64,000 nucleotides of DNA, taken from positions 4,864,501-4,928,500 of the forward strand of contig OY855912.1 in assembly GCA_963693305.1 (NCBI GenBank), written 5' to 3'. The stretch comes from Meandrina meandrites (Eukaryota; Cnidaria; Anthozoa; Scleractinia; Meandrinidae). Both the position numbers and the translations under genes were made by a program. Positions 44,266 to 55,234 of the stretch are shown piece by piece. Below the pieces are notes generated by a model. It saw only the letters and a program-made list of their open reading frames with translations. It made no database searches and was not told where the DNA came from. Numbering within the stretch: the first letter of the stretch is position 1; each line of letters opens with the position of its first letter.

Positions 44266-46920
44266 TCACGGCTGCCTGCTAAAGGTTACTCGCGGATTTC
44301 CTTTCCAAGGTTCATTTTGTTTGACAGCTATTTCTTCGTCCTTATCAAATGCATTATTTGCTCTCCCTATTTCATGTCCTGTAGAGCTTAATTGATTTTT
44401 CTGTGGAGCCGAGCCCATTGCCAAGTTTTTCCCGCCTTGTTGGACATGTGGTGTCCTACGGACAGCAGCCGCTGGTTCAGTATCACTGCAGTCACTGCCC
44501 TCCTCCAGCTGCCTGTCTTCTTTGTCGTAAGCAGTCTTGGGAATTCGACAGTCGCACAGACAGCAACAAAACGTGACTGGAAGAATGAAATAGAATAGAA
44601 ATGAATTCAGCTGAAGATTGAGTCCGCGTTCGGGCTTCCTGACCCGAGCGCTTACCATTTGCCAGAACTGGCCGGCACAAATCCACCATATCAATGTATA
44701 ATATTTATGCATTGACTTTATTGAAAGGACAAATCTCACAAAAAAGGTATTATGTTATCGAATATCCGGTCTGGCCGGCGAGTTCGACTAGTAGTAAGCG
44801 CCTTTAGTGCCATGTATGAGATGCTAACTTGTCCATCGCAGGGTTTAACGTTTTACATTCATACCCCTGGGTGCACGTGGAAAGAAGTACAGTGGAACCC
44901 CGCCTTACGGCCACCTCGTTAATACGGCCACCTCGTTATTACGGCCACTTTATTTTGTCCCGGCAAAACGCCCATGCATTTTCTTATAATAAAACCCCGT
45001 TAATGCGGCCACCCCGTTAATACGGCCAACGGCCACATTGTGAAATCCCAAACTATACAATTCTTTACAATTTTACCCCGCTAATACGGCCACTCGAACC
45101 AAATACCCATTAATAATTGACCAAACAAAACAAATTCAGTGCTTGAGAAACAATATTAAATGATACTATTTTATCCAAAACGCCTGCTTAGCGAAATTAC
45201 TAAGCGTGTAGTAAAAAGAGAATAAATAAAAAGTTTTTAACACGGCTTGCTTTTTTCTTGCGACTTTCTTCTTGCTCTTTGGATCTCTTTGAGCTTTTCT
45301 CCTCTTTGTGAACATCTCTTACAGAAAGATTGTTCTCAAGGTCCAATAGATTCGTTAGCATTTTGATGTGGCTCTGTTTAGAAATGCAATTGTGATATGT
45401 ATCTGTCAAGACGTCACTTGAAGTAGACAAGTCATGAAATTTGACCCTACCCCGTTAATACGGCCACCCCGTTAATACGGCCAAATTTTCATGGCCCGTT
45501 GGTGGCCGTATTAACGGGGTTCCACTGTACTGTTAGAGTATACGAGTAAATTGTCTTGGCCAAGAACACAACACAATGACCCTCACCAGCTCTCCCACAT
45601 GCAGAAGTTTCATCTTGCAGCGACTGGAAATGTTACTAATGGCGTTATGCCGTAATACGAGGCCACAAACTATTAGTAAGCACCCCCACTGGCTGCAATA
45701 GAACATTCCTCAGGTATATAATTCTGAGGGCTAGCAAAACGCATTGTTCCTTTCAGTTTGTTACTCACTTAGCACTATTGTGGCTACGAACGCTAGTCCG
45801 ACCACTTGCCATAGTCTTATTCCCCACAAGTTCCTCTCCGTCACGGGTAACGGAGTTGGCGTCGTGACACTGGGTTCTAATGTCTTCACCTTTGGTGTTG
45901 GGAGAAATACGTCATCGTTCTGCGCAAAACATGATTGCACCTGAGAGAAAGATACAGAGAGCAATTTTCGATTGAGTGTCGTGAAACTAAAACCAGTTGT
46001 CACTCTGGCCGATCACAAAAGATACAGACATTGGTAAACCAATCAAAACGTGAAGCAAACACATGTAGCCGGTGCAAAGCGCGGGAAAGCGTGTGCAAGC
46101 GAGTCACAGTTTGATTTGGTTTTACTTCTGATTGATTGAGAAAGTGGCGCGAGATTTTAAACCAATCCGGTACTAAGCCAAACCAAACCAAACGCGAATG
46201 CCCCCAGGTCCCTTTAGGAAGATCTTGCCTCGTCTATTCTAAACGTCTGGCCACGGTCCTGTTATTTCGGTTTGATCAACGTTGTTCTGATGAAATATTT
46301 TTAATCCAGTTCATTTTCGTTTTAAGTAAGCTTTACAGAATATTTTGCCAAATGGAAACGCTGCTGTACCCTGGATTTAAGGTAACGTAACAGTGCAAAG
46401 TAAAAAAAAACACGAAAAATCCCAAAGAATAAGCAGCAACTAACAAAAACTGATATTTTTATTCGTTACAAACTCTTAACCTATGAATAATTGTTTCTGT
46501 GATTTCGTTTTCCGATAACATATTTCATAATTAATATTTTTCTGTACTCATTAAGATCAATTTCACCCGTTAAAAATAGCCAGCTGCAGCCAGCCAGCCC
46601 ATTTTTGTAAAAAGATGTAATTTACTGGCAATTTTTTCAAGACAGAATGAATCCCATATATTCCGGTAAAATTCTCGAAAAATATCATTCCTCGCGGCTA
46701 GCAGCGAGTCATTTGTCGCAAAATTCGAACGCGTAAACGTTACACAGAATGTGCTTATCGGTTAGATGTAGCATACATTAGTTATTTAAAAGCATCCTTG
46801 TTGAGCATGAAAATAACATGAAATATAAGTAATTACCTGAAATCCAAGAAGAAAAAAGCACATGAAAGTTATCCTTAAAAGTAGAAACGCCGCTGATTTG
46901 ATATCGTCAGTTTTAGCCAT
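44266..46920 (-). CDS. Unrecognised small single-pass membrane protein
   Basis: Three exons join in phase: 46837-46920, 45769-45940, 44266-44576, giving 188 residues. Exon 1 is a signal-peptide-like MAKTDD..AAFLLLRITFMCFFLLGF. Exon 2 gives a short Thr/Pro-rich ectodomain (EPSVTTPTPLPVTER) and most of a membrane helix (WQVVGLAFVATIVL). Exon 3 starts with ITFCCCLCDC, a Cys cluster just inside the membrane that would suit palmitoylation, then a hydrophilic tail with an acidic patch (EEGSDCSDTEP). A type I topology is inferred. The exon layout and the Cys cluster recall Shisa/WBP1/VOPP1-type proteins, but there is no Cys-rich ectodomain and no PPxY, so I do not assign a family. The long intron 2 holds a SINE split by a pogo-like element. 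Confidence 0.68.
44833..45600 (-). mobile_element. tRNA-derived SINE, family A, copy 9, split by a pogo-like element
   Basis: The left remnant is 44833-44889 (CATCGCAGGGTTTAACG, CATACCCCTGGGTG) and the right remnant is 45528-45600 (GAGTAAATTGTCTTGGCCAAG, AACACAACACAATGACCC). Together they follow the reverse-strand family A order. Confidence 0.65.
44890..45527. mobile_element. pogo/Tigger-like DNA transposon, internally deleted
   Basis: Inverted ends CAGTGGAACCCCG / CGGGGTTCCACTG are flanked by TA on both sides, as for Tc1/mariner-type pogo elements. The subterminal regions repeat ACGGCCACCTCGTTAAT-like units several times. A minus-strand open frame (45200-45430) rich in Lys/Glu (KSSKRSKEQEESRKKKASR) may be the remnant of the transposase C-terminus; the catalytic domain is absent. 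638 bp. Confidence 0.85.
45961..46203. mobile_element. Dispersed MITE, family C, copy 2
   Basis: Same order of blocks as 22163-22437 (ACCAATCAAAACG, ACATGTAGCCGGTGC, GGTTTTACTTCTGATTGA, GAGAAAGTGGCGCGAG). It begins TTTTCGATTGAGTGTCG. It lies directly upstream (in gene order) of exon 2 of the 44266-46920 gene. Confidence 0.65.
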
Positions 46921-47509
46921 GGTACGCCGAAAATAGAGTGGAACTCTCTCTCTCGACAAGGTCTAATGCTTACAACAACTATAGCTAACCATATCTCTAT
47001 CACTCAGTGAGGATGGTGATCGTGATTACTACAAAATGTTTTTAGCAGACAGTAACAAATACGTCTGCATTATTAAATTTCAGAGGTCCAATTTCATTGG
47101 TTGAATTTTATTGGTTGCTTTTCAGCGGTTTTGATGAGGTAAAGAATTTATGAATATTTAATAATACAGAGATATTCTATTGTTGTTTTTGTTCTCCTAT
47201 TATATCAGTCAACGGTCGGTGGTGTCGGCCTCAATTTGAAGCTTACACAAGGACAAAACTTAAAAAAAAAACAAACAAACAAATGGCTCCTCCCTCAGGC
47301 TTACGTAGGGGAGGGGAGGGGAGGGGCCAAAGATTCCTTGGAACGAGCTTGCTTGTCGTCGAGAAACAGCAACAAATCAAGGAAGGTGAAAGGTGATTAT
47401 TTTTCATTTAGACAATCCATGTTCTTGACATTTGCTCTAAGACCATAAAATACTTCTCATCATTACCATTACGCATGTTAAAAAGTAACGACAAAAGTAA
47501 GTAAATACA

Positions 47510-48164
47510 TTAAGGGGGGTCCTTCTTAACTACTAAGTTTTTGCTAAGAAAGGTATCTAACCGCCATATTTTGGAAACTTGACCTGCTACGGATAAGCTT
47601 TTTTCGCAACTTTGTTCAATTGAAGAGTCCTTCAAGAGTTTCAAATAACGGCCATATTTGACAAGTGGCGTGGCCAGAATAGAAAAAACCCTAAAACTGA
47701 AAGGGCATATAAAACTGAAAGTTAAAATCAGTGCCAAGAGATAAAGAATGTCCACATGCTTAATGCTTCGTATGGGTTTTACAAAATTTGCATTATTGTA
47801 AAAGTTATGACATAATAAACACCCGTATTTTCAGACTTTCTTCAGTAGCGCTTTTTTCTTTCTTGTAAACGGTAATCCCGTACGTAGGATTATAAAGAAG
47901 GCTATGTTATCTCCGATTCTTTAAAAAATTCAGAACTCTTCCTTTTTTCCTCCAAGTTTTAGGGATTTTAAATTCTAACGCGCGGTTTAGGACTGGCACT
48001 AGTTATGCAGGCGCAATGTCAATATTTCAAGCAGGTATTTCCTGCCTCACAAAATTTACCATTTAGCGTTACAAAACGGTTCAAAATGGCTTGCCACTAA
48101 AACTGGTCTTCAGGAATTCCCTAGCAACTACTCTAGATCTGTAGTTAAGAAGGACCCCCCTTAA
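47510..48164. mobile_element. TTAA-flanked TIR element 3
   Basis: TTAA at both ends with perfect 20-bp inverted termini GGGGGGTCCTTCTTAACTAC and its complement. About 650 bp, no transposase. Its ends differ from the other two TTAA elements in the window, so it is a separate family. Confidence 0.8.
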
Positions 48165-48639
48165 TTATGTAATATAAAACGGTTTGATTGGGAGGTAAAA
48201 GGGCAAAAAGATTGAAAGAGATTTGCATTTTGATACCAGAAACACCATTTAGAAACTATTGAGTTATCAGATGCGAGATGCCACTTATCTCCCAGCAAGT
48301 GTTCAACGAAGGCATACAAGATTTTACGAAGAGCAGCAAAACTGGGCAGTACAAAAAGTAACTGTTTAGAATCTTCGGTAGGTACGTCCAGAAAGAAATG
48401 GGCTCCTGGTACAACACAAAGAGCACGTGCAAGTAAAACAAATCAGTATGAGCTTATAAAAAAATAAGGTCCAGTGTGATCTCTATTCTCAGCGAAACTA
48501 AAATTTGTGGCATTCACACCTAGCTAATTTCTTACGCCACTAGGCCACTCTTTGTGTGTGTCCTGTGGTATTTATTTCTTTCTTCTGTAGTCTGGTAACC
48601 TGTGCGTCACACTACCCGGCGAGGTCACCAAGCAAGAAG

Positions 48640-48711
48640 ATGGCGGCAAGTTTATACTTTTGGCTGCTTCGTACTTCTCTCGTATTTTGGGCTTTGATTC
48701 AAATGATGTAG
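48640..48711 (+). promoter_or_regulatory. Possible upstream ORF in the TSEN54 leader
   Basis: ATGGCGG sits in a strong start context (AAGATGG) 95 nt before the TSEN54 start and in another frame; it reads 23 hydrophobic residues (MAASLYFWLLRTS...) then TAG, before the TSEN54 ATG. If the mRNA starts upstream of it, it would lower TSEN54 translation. Confidence 0.35.
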
Positions 48712-48734
48712 TCTTCTTTCGAATCACTGCAGTC

Positions 48735-51700
48735 ATGTCTGACCTGAACATTTTATTCTGGTAAGAATTTTGTTTCCTTGCGTCTTTTGTCGACGATATC
48801 TAATTTTCATCCATTTGGAAAAAACTTCTCGAAATTTTACATTTGCTTGGTGTCCTACTTCTGCTCGTATACTGTAGCTCTCAAAAACATAATGCAAGGC
48901 ACTTTGATCGTTTTTAGTAGACCACATTTCGTTTATTTGGGGTTTAGTGGTGGTAGCGGAGGTTGAGGGGATTGGGAAGAAGGTCTAGGCTCAGCTATTG
49001 ACCGGAGGGAGGTCTACACTGGTACGCGTGCTGGCTCCGTGTAAAGAATCCTCAATGTTTCTACCTTTCAACCCTGCGATCAAGTGCAATCAAAGCCAGA
49101 TTGCAGAATACCCCGACACTTATTTAAATCGCATTGAATAACAGTGGTGAAGGCGGGAGATGGGGGGAGGTGATTATAAAAATTTTTATGCATAGCTAAT
49201 GAATAAAGTCTGCTTTGCCCAACTTCTTCAACTTGATTTAATGGTTTGTTTGTGTTTATAAGGGTTTTAAATGCATTTCAGGCAACTTTAGAAGATAGCC
49301 TACATGTACTGCGTTGTATCCTTGGGCAAGACACTTTACTCTCATAGTGCCTCTCTCCACCCAGGTGTATAAATGGGTACCGGCGAATTTACTGATGGGG
49401 GTAACCCTGCGATGGACTAGCGCTTCATGTTACAGAAACCGGGATATGCTCTGGCCTGATGGGTCACTAGGCTTGCATATAGACTTTACCTTTTACATGT
49501 AATGTGCATAAAACTGTACCCACCATCCACGTGTAGGCTGTGTAGAAGACTAACATACAAATTCAAATTTTCCCAGAAAGATTGCACTCATGCTTATGGG
49601 ATAGTATTTTATGTTTCAGCCCTGAAGATCTTCTTGCGCATAAAAAGAAGCCTTCTCAGTTACCACTGCATGGAGGACCAAAGGCTTTTGCCCCAGATGA
49701 CACAAATGGAGAAGATGACACCTTGACATCCTTGCTGCAAGAACAGAAAGATGTCTTACAAGAACAAAGAGTTTCTAAAAAGTATTTGATTTACTATTCC
49801 AATTTCAACTGTCAGTTGCATTTGTCAAAAATATCTCATTGAACATTCTGCAAATCTACAGTTTCTTCACTGGAAATACTAAAAAAGAAGAATCTAACTA
49901 AACGTTTATTATTTTATTTTTGATAGGGGTAACCTGTCAATAGGGACCTGGAATCCAGATGAACAAGTGGTGGAAATATCTGTAGCAAAGGTGAATGTAC
50001 CTGGCCAGAATGTACTGTAGGTCTAGTGGATCGATTTCTAAAAAAATACTTTAAGTTCAATGTGCAGCTCCAGAAAATATCCATACCCACCCCATGGAAG
50101 GTCAATGGATATTCTGAGGGGGTGAGGGGTCACAAAAGCCTAAAATTTAAAAGGAATTATTGGGCTTAACTGGAATTTCCAGAGGGGTGGATTTTTCTTT
50201 TACGTGTATGGTGATGATGACGGTTTGACAGCTCTCACAAGGGGATTTCTCACAAGGATTTCAGCATGCTTCATACAGTAGGCTGCATTTTATGTAGGTT
50301 ACACCAAAGACCTTTTGCATAGATTTCAAAAGTGCACGGCATACTGGTGTACATGTACGTTTGTAGTCAGGGTGTCTTAACTGTTGTTCAGATAACTTCT
50401 TTTAGATGAACATGGAATGTACCCTTGTTCACACACACAGTTTTGCAGTTTAGCATTTTAGAGATGACAGACATGAGATGTTCTTTTTGTTCCTTTTAAG
50501 TAGGGTCCCCACTGGCAATACTTTGGGCAAAGGAAAAATGGGAAAATGGCATTACACCCGCAGGAAGCTCTTTTCCTTTTGGAGCAGGTTAGATGTGATA
50601 TTTCCATCATTGCTGTTAATTTGTTCTCAGAAACTAACAATTGAAAAAAAAGCATGATTTTAGATCACACATAATCCTCGTGACCTGTCGTCAGCTTGAC
50701 AATTTATTGATATTGTTGGGAGAAACTGAATTCTCTTGACACTAAAATTAAGTTAAAATTGAGTTTAATGTTTTTCCCTCAATTAACAGCATTTTTTATC
50801 TTGTCTCAAGGGATCACTGGAGCTGTATTATGGTGGATTACCAATGTCTTTTCAACAAGTAACAGCTAATTTTAAAATATATCATACAGCATATAAATTA
50901 TTATTAGTTTTTTTCATTCTGCAGTTCTCATCAACCATTTGCAATGAGCTTCTTTTGTTTGTGCAGTAACGGCTGTTGAACATTCCTATAGGGCGTTTTC
51001 ATGTGGCATCATCAAAATTCCAAATTCCTGAAAAAGCTGAAAAGCTGTTCTTTTTGTATATTCTGGATATTGGCATCGCTAATTACTGGGGAAATTTTTG
51101 TTCCAGAAGATTGCTTTATTTGGAGATAAAGCATTTTGAAATTTGAGACAGCCTAACTCAACATGATCTGAAATAAATGGAGAAGTGTTCTCAAGTCGAA
51201 TACTCGGAAAAAAGATTTTCCAAGTTCCCCAACGGGAGTCGAACCCATGACTTTCCAGAATACCAGTTGGACGCTCTAACCACTGAGCTATGGGGGACTC
51301 AGGGTGAGCGAAGTCATATACTGGATTCTTATGTGTGACACATGTCCTGCCATCCTGCAAGGTTCAAATATGTCGAATGATAAATGTGGATAAATGATAA
51401 GTGAAATGGTGACTTGGATAAAGTAAAATAAATGGAGAAGTGTTCTCAAGTCGAATACTCGGAAAAAAGATTTTCCGAGTTCCCCAAGGGGAGTTGAACC
51501 CATGACCTTCCAGAATACCGGTTGGACGCTCTAACCACTTTGCTATGGGGGACTCATGGTGAGCGAGGTCATTCGAGAGAGTATTCGACTTGAGAACACT
51601 TCTCCATTTATTTCACTTTATCCAAGTCACCATTTCACTTATCAATGATCTGAAATGTTTCAGAAACCAATGTTTCCACACTTTTAAAATGCTTTTCAAA

Positions 51701-52675
51701 TATGCAAAATATGATAACTATTTACATATAAAGCATTTAGAAGTGCAACAGATGACTTTGGTGGCAAAATCTTTCTTTCTTCTCACAGACAGTTTTGGCC
51801 GCCATATTGGTATACCAAAGTGGAACACCAATATGGTGGACCTGTACAAAGCTCTGAAATTTTCCGCATTTTGTTTTCCCAATAATTTTGCTGCAATGAA
51901 CACTGCCAAGTTAAAATTTGGGGAACATAAACCTCACTACCTACTCCACAATGTCTGAGATTGTTGATGATATTTATGCAAGGAAAATGCTTTATATGGG
52001 TTGCTGAGTTCTACATGGTATCCTAAGAATGTTCTGCACATACTGAGAAACTCTTGTAGTCTTTCCCGTCTCCTAGATCGTAATATTTCATAAATTTAAC
52101 ATGCAGGTTTTGTTTTCTCTACAGGCCTACATGTCAATGTTGTCAGATGACTTCACCCCTGATCACTATCTGGTTAGTTTTCTATGTTCATCGTTCACTT
52201 TAAGAATTTCACATTTCATTCAGTTCGTTTGGTGTTTTGAAGGTGTAGCAGGGCAGTGAATAATAGGCGGAAGGCAGAAAAAAAAATCATCCAAGGACTT
52301 CTTGATAGGTCGGTAACTGAGATTGTTCATTTTAGTATAATAATTAGTTATTTTTTAATTTGCAGGTTTATACTTACTTTCTGCGCTTGGGATTCATTGT
52401 TTTACAACATTCTTCAAGGTACTCCTGCACTTCTTCATAAATAACAATACTGTTATGTAAAATATTGTATCAAAGCAGGAATAGACTTCATTCTGCTTTC
52501 ACTGAATACCATTAATTCTTGTCGTAAAACTTAAACAGGTGATAACTTGTAAATAATGTTTTCTTGTTAAGACAAAAGGTTAACATCAAGACAGAAAACA
52601 AAAATCAATTTAAAAAGGAACAGAAAGAGGAAACAGCAACGACTACAGCTGCTGGTGATGCTGCTGACGACAACA

Positions 52676-52713
<38 letters not shown>

Positions 52714-53026
52714 AGTGATGATGAAAAAGATGACCAATCGATGATATCATCTCCTGTAGCTCACCTGTGGACAAGCAAAGATAGTTGTCAACCACTTGTC
52801 AGACCTGAAGATGCTACTTCAACTGGTATGTGTCATGCTTTATGCACAAAATAAACATCGTTTTAAGCATGGCTTGTGTGACTGTTGGTTTTATGTGGAG
52901 TCAGCTTGGTCACCCATTCTGTCAAACTCCACTGTGAACACTACTAACTGACTGTTCCCCTGTTCCCCAATTATGCAACAAATAGATGCACGCAGAACCA
53001 GTCAAAATCAAGAATTTTATTATAGA

Positions 53027-53097
<71 letters not shown>

Positions 53098-54170
53098 TCA
53101 TGCCACTTTTGGTGAATTTTTAGCTGCAGTTTTGTCAAAATTACAAGTGATCAAGAATCAAAGAATGACTGAAGCTGATTGTATGGAACTGAGGTGAGCT
53201 CTTAATATCAAAATAGAAATTCTCTTTTCTGCGAGATTTCTTTTAATGGAGAATTTGCCTTATATCAACTACTTGATGATTGCCGGGTATCAAACTAGTT
53301 ATTACGTATCAATTTTGATGTAGCTGTCATATTTTTCTCTTTTTTGTGACTTTCAGTGCAGCACAGCAATCTGTTCAAGTAGACTTTGATGTGTATCAAC
53401 CAGGACTGAACTTCAAGAAAACAGACCCTGGTAGCCCAGATTTCTGTATTACAGTATGCAGGTTTGTCTCGAGAGTTATATTTTCCATCTTCGACATGTT
53501 TAATTTTTGTGTTCAAGGGACAAACTTAAGTATTTCATCGAGTCAAATACGGTAAAAGGCACTACTACTGTTATTCCACCAAGGCAATAGCCTTTTTTTG
53601 CTTAGAAGCATCTGCCGTGTGAGGTGGTTTTGTTGGCCAGTAAAAAACCCTTTCGGCTCTTCAGACGAGAGGTGGCGGACCTCAAATCAGGGGTGTTATC
53701 CTTGGGGTCCTCACTCAGTTGACACAATTGTGTCCCTTTGGCTAGTGGTGACCCATTTCTCTGCACCTACTCTGTGATATACTCAATAAGGAACCCGCGC
53801 TACTCTTCAATAGAAGAAATATTAACATTTTACAAAATTCATCCAAAATGGTTTTTCAGAACTTAATAAAAAGGAAAACTCGATAACAAAAGAGTTGTTT
53901 AGTATATACATCTTTCTATATATATTTTACTGGTATCATCTTTAGCCACCGACGCGTTTACCTTCGAAGTTAATTAAGTTCCCAATATAAACTTGTAAAT
54001 CCGGTTTCTTATTCAGGTTTTGTGACCCTCCTCCTTCATTGACAGTTTTGACTGTTCTGAGAAAAGAGTGCTCTCCTGTTCCTCTCAAGATCGCCTTGGT
54101 GGATGGTGGAAGTGTTTCGTTTTATAGCGTGTTGGATGTCGACAGTCCGACTTTTATTACGAGAGGGTGA
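48735..54170 (+). CDS. TSEN54: tRNA-splicing endonuclease subunit Sen54
   Basis: Eleven coding exons join in phase: 48735-48760, 49620-49781, 49927-49990, 50504-50587, 50811-50858, 52125-52172, 52366-52418, 52572-52825, 53130-53193, 53357-53461, 54017-54170; 353 residues. Sen54 is the structural partner of the catalytic subunit Sen2 in the nuclear complex that removes tRNA introns. N-terminal family features are HGGPKAFAPD, VLQEQRVSK, GTWNPDEQVVEI, HPQEALFLLEQG, YGGLPMSFQQAY and YTYFLRLGFIV; the C-terminus has VDFDVYQPGLNFKKTDPGSP, CRFCDPPPSL and VPLKIALVDGGSVSFYSV. As in other Sen54 proteins the middle is a disordered linker; here it holds eleven Asp from a GAT repeat. The 53130 acceptor follows a (TTA)23 tract; I chose it because it gives VLSKLQVI, as in the family. 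The human protein is longer (526) because of its linker. Confidence 0.93.
49306..49497 (+). mobile_element. 5'-truncated SINE, family A, copy 10
   Basis: It lacks the A and B boxes and starts at CTTGGGCAAGACACTTTACT; it then follows the family through GGTACCGGCGAATTTACTG, CCTGCGATGGACTAGCG, AAACCGGGATATGCTCTGG and CACTAGGCTTGCATATAGAC. It lies in TSEN54 intron 1. Confidence 0.8.
50064..50190. repeat. Half copy of foldback family D
   Basis: CTCCAGAAAATATCCATACC and CACCCCATGGAAGGTCA match one arm of the 30633-30812 element, and CTGGAATTTCCAGAGGGGTGG matches its middle. The other arm is missing. Confidence 0.55.
51175..51642. repeat. Two tandem copies of a repeat with a tRNA-like segment
   Basis: Direct copies start AATGGAGAAGTGTTCTCAAG at about 51176 and 51430. 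Each carries, on the minus strand, an A-box-like TAGCTCAGTGGTTAGAGCG and a B box GGTTCGACTCC (copy 1) or GGTTCAACTCC (copy 2). After copy 2 the start of the repeat recurs inverted (GACTTGAGAACACTTCTCCA through CACCATTTCACTTATC), so the outer pieces form an inverted repeat. The tRNA-like part folds with a T arm and D arm but not a normal anticodon arm. Confidence 0.7.
53030..53097. repeat. (TTA)23 microsatellite before a TSEN54 acceptor
   Basis: About 23 uninterrupted TTA units end about 32 nt before the acceptor TTTTTAGCTGCAG of the TSEN54 exon at 53130. The tract would read as poly-Leu in an open frame that joins this exon, but the family similarity begins only at the exon. Confidence 0.9.
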
Positions 54171-55234
54171 TGCAGACACTACGAACAAGTTTTTCAGAGC
54201 TTACGCCTGACAAAAAGTCGGCACATCAACCGCACCTGCGTGCGTTTAATAGACATCAGCGGATTTCTCAAATTTGCCATGCCTCGAGACGAGCATCTCG
54301 GACGCGCTAAGAACAATTAAGAACTTTATTACGAATTGTATTGATGCAATACTTTCATAATCTATAAAAAATAAAGATCAGAGACGGAGAGGTGGAAATG
54401 TTTGCTTGATATTAAATTACAAGCACCGAGACCAACAAAAACCCATGATCTTTCGACTGACTTCAAACACCCAAGCCATAATGCCGGTCTTTGGCTTCGG
54501 GAGGTTTCGAAGAGAACTGAAAGTAATTGCTAAATGTAATTTACCTGTATCAGATTAACAAAGATTAGGTATCTCGAATCCTTTTGTCTGTTGTCAGTAA
54601 ACCGGCTGTGTCATCTTGTAGCGGTGCACAAAGGAATAACCATTGTATTTTAAGAGTCATTGGTTAACTAATGTATTGCCTGGTCTTTTGTATCGGTTCT
54701 TGTGTACCGGTACACGAGGACAGAATCGGAAACTGTGGAATTTTTTCTCATCTAAATCTGTTATTTTAAGTAAGCAAACAAATATTACAAATAGAACAGA
54801 AATTTGTTAAAAATCCCAACTGTTAGGAGGCTGACCAGCTGGCTATTTAAAAAGCGTGGAGGAGTTGAATTCGGGACCACCGAACACAAATCCATCTAGT
54901 GACAGCGTCCTTTTGATCGGGATTGTTCTGTTGTTTTCCCGGCCTTTTGTTTTTCTATGTTCATTAACCCTTCACAGTCTCATTACAATTGGTTGTATTC
55001 CCAGGGTACTTAATCCACGGATGGCTAATTTGAAGGACTGTTTTTACGTTATACACGTTGGCGTTCAGTGAAATTAATCTTCGCGTCGGCAGTGGAGAAG
55101 TACAAGCGTTAAAAGTTAGTGACATTGCAGCTTGTCCTGCTACTAGCTAGGAAGGGATCCGAAACTGTTTATCTGCAGAATTTATTAGAAAGAGAGATCG
55201 ATCGCGGGAAAGAAGAATCCACGGTTTGACTAAT
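54171..55234. other. TSEN54 3' region and cPLA2 upstream region
   Basis: AATAAA at 54370-54375, 200 nt after the TSEN54 stop, is a plausible poly(A) signal. The remainder up to 55234 should hold the phospholipase promoter and leader. A 71-codon open frame at 54856 has no recognisable features. No repeats were obvious. Confidence 0.55.

Larger units (their letters stand above)
46921..48734. other. Divergent intergenic region upstream of TSEN54
   Basis: Both flanking genes start here and point outward, so it holds two promoters. It contains the TTAA element at 47510-48164 and an upstream ATG in the TSEN54 leader. No other gene seen. Confidence 0.55.

Noticed and set aside
51225..51310. tRNA gene on the minus strand with good A and B boxes
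   Set aside because: The anticodon arm would need a loop of about ten bases, an acceptor pair is mismatched, and the segment is part of a duplicated repeat, so it is a tRNA-like head rather than a working tRNA.
52973..53197. ORF with a run of about 23 Leu joined to TSEN54 sequence
   Set aside because: The Leu run is the TTA microsatellite; the Sen54 similarity and a good acceptor begin after it, so I treat the tract as intronic.
54856..55071. 71-codon ORF upstream of cPLA2
   Set aside because: No splice donor in phase with exon 2 is obvious, and the composition looks non-coding; the ATG at 55235 with a consensus donor fits better.
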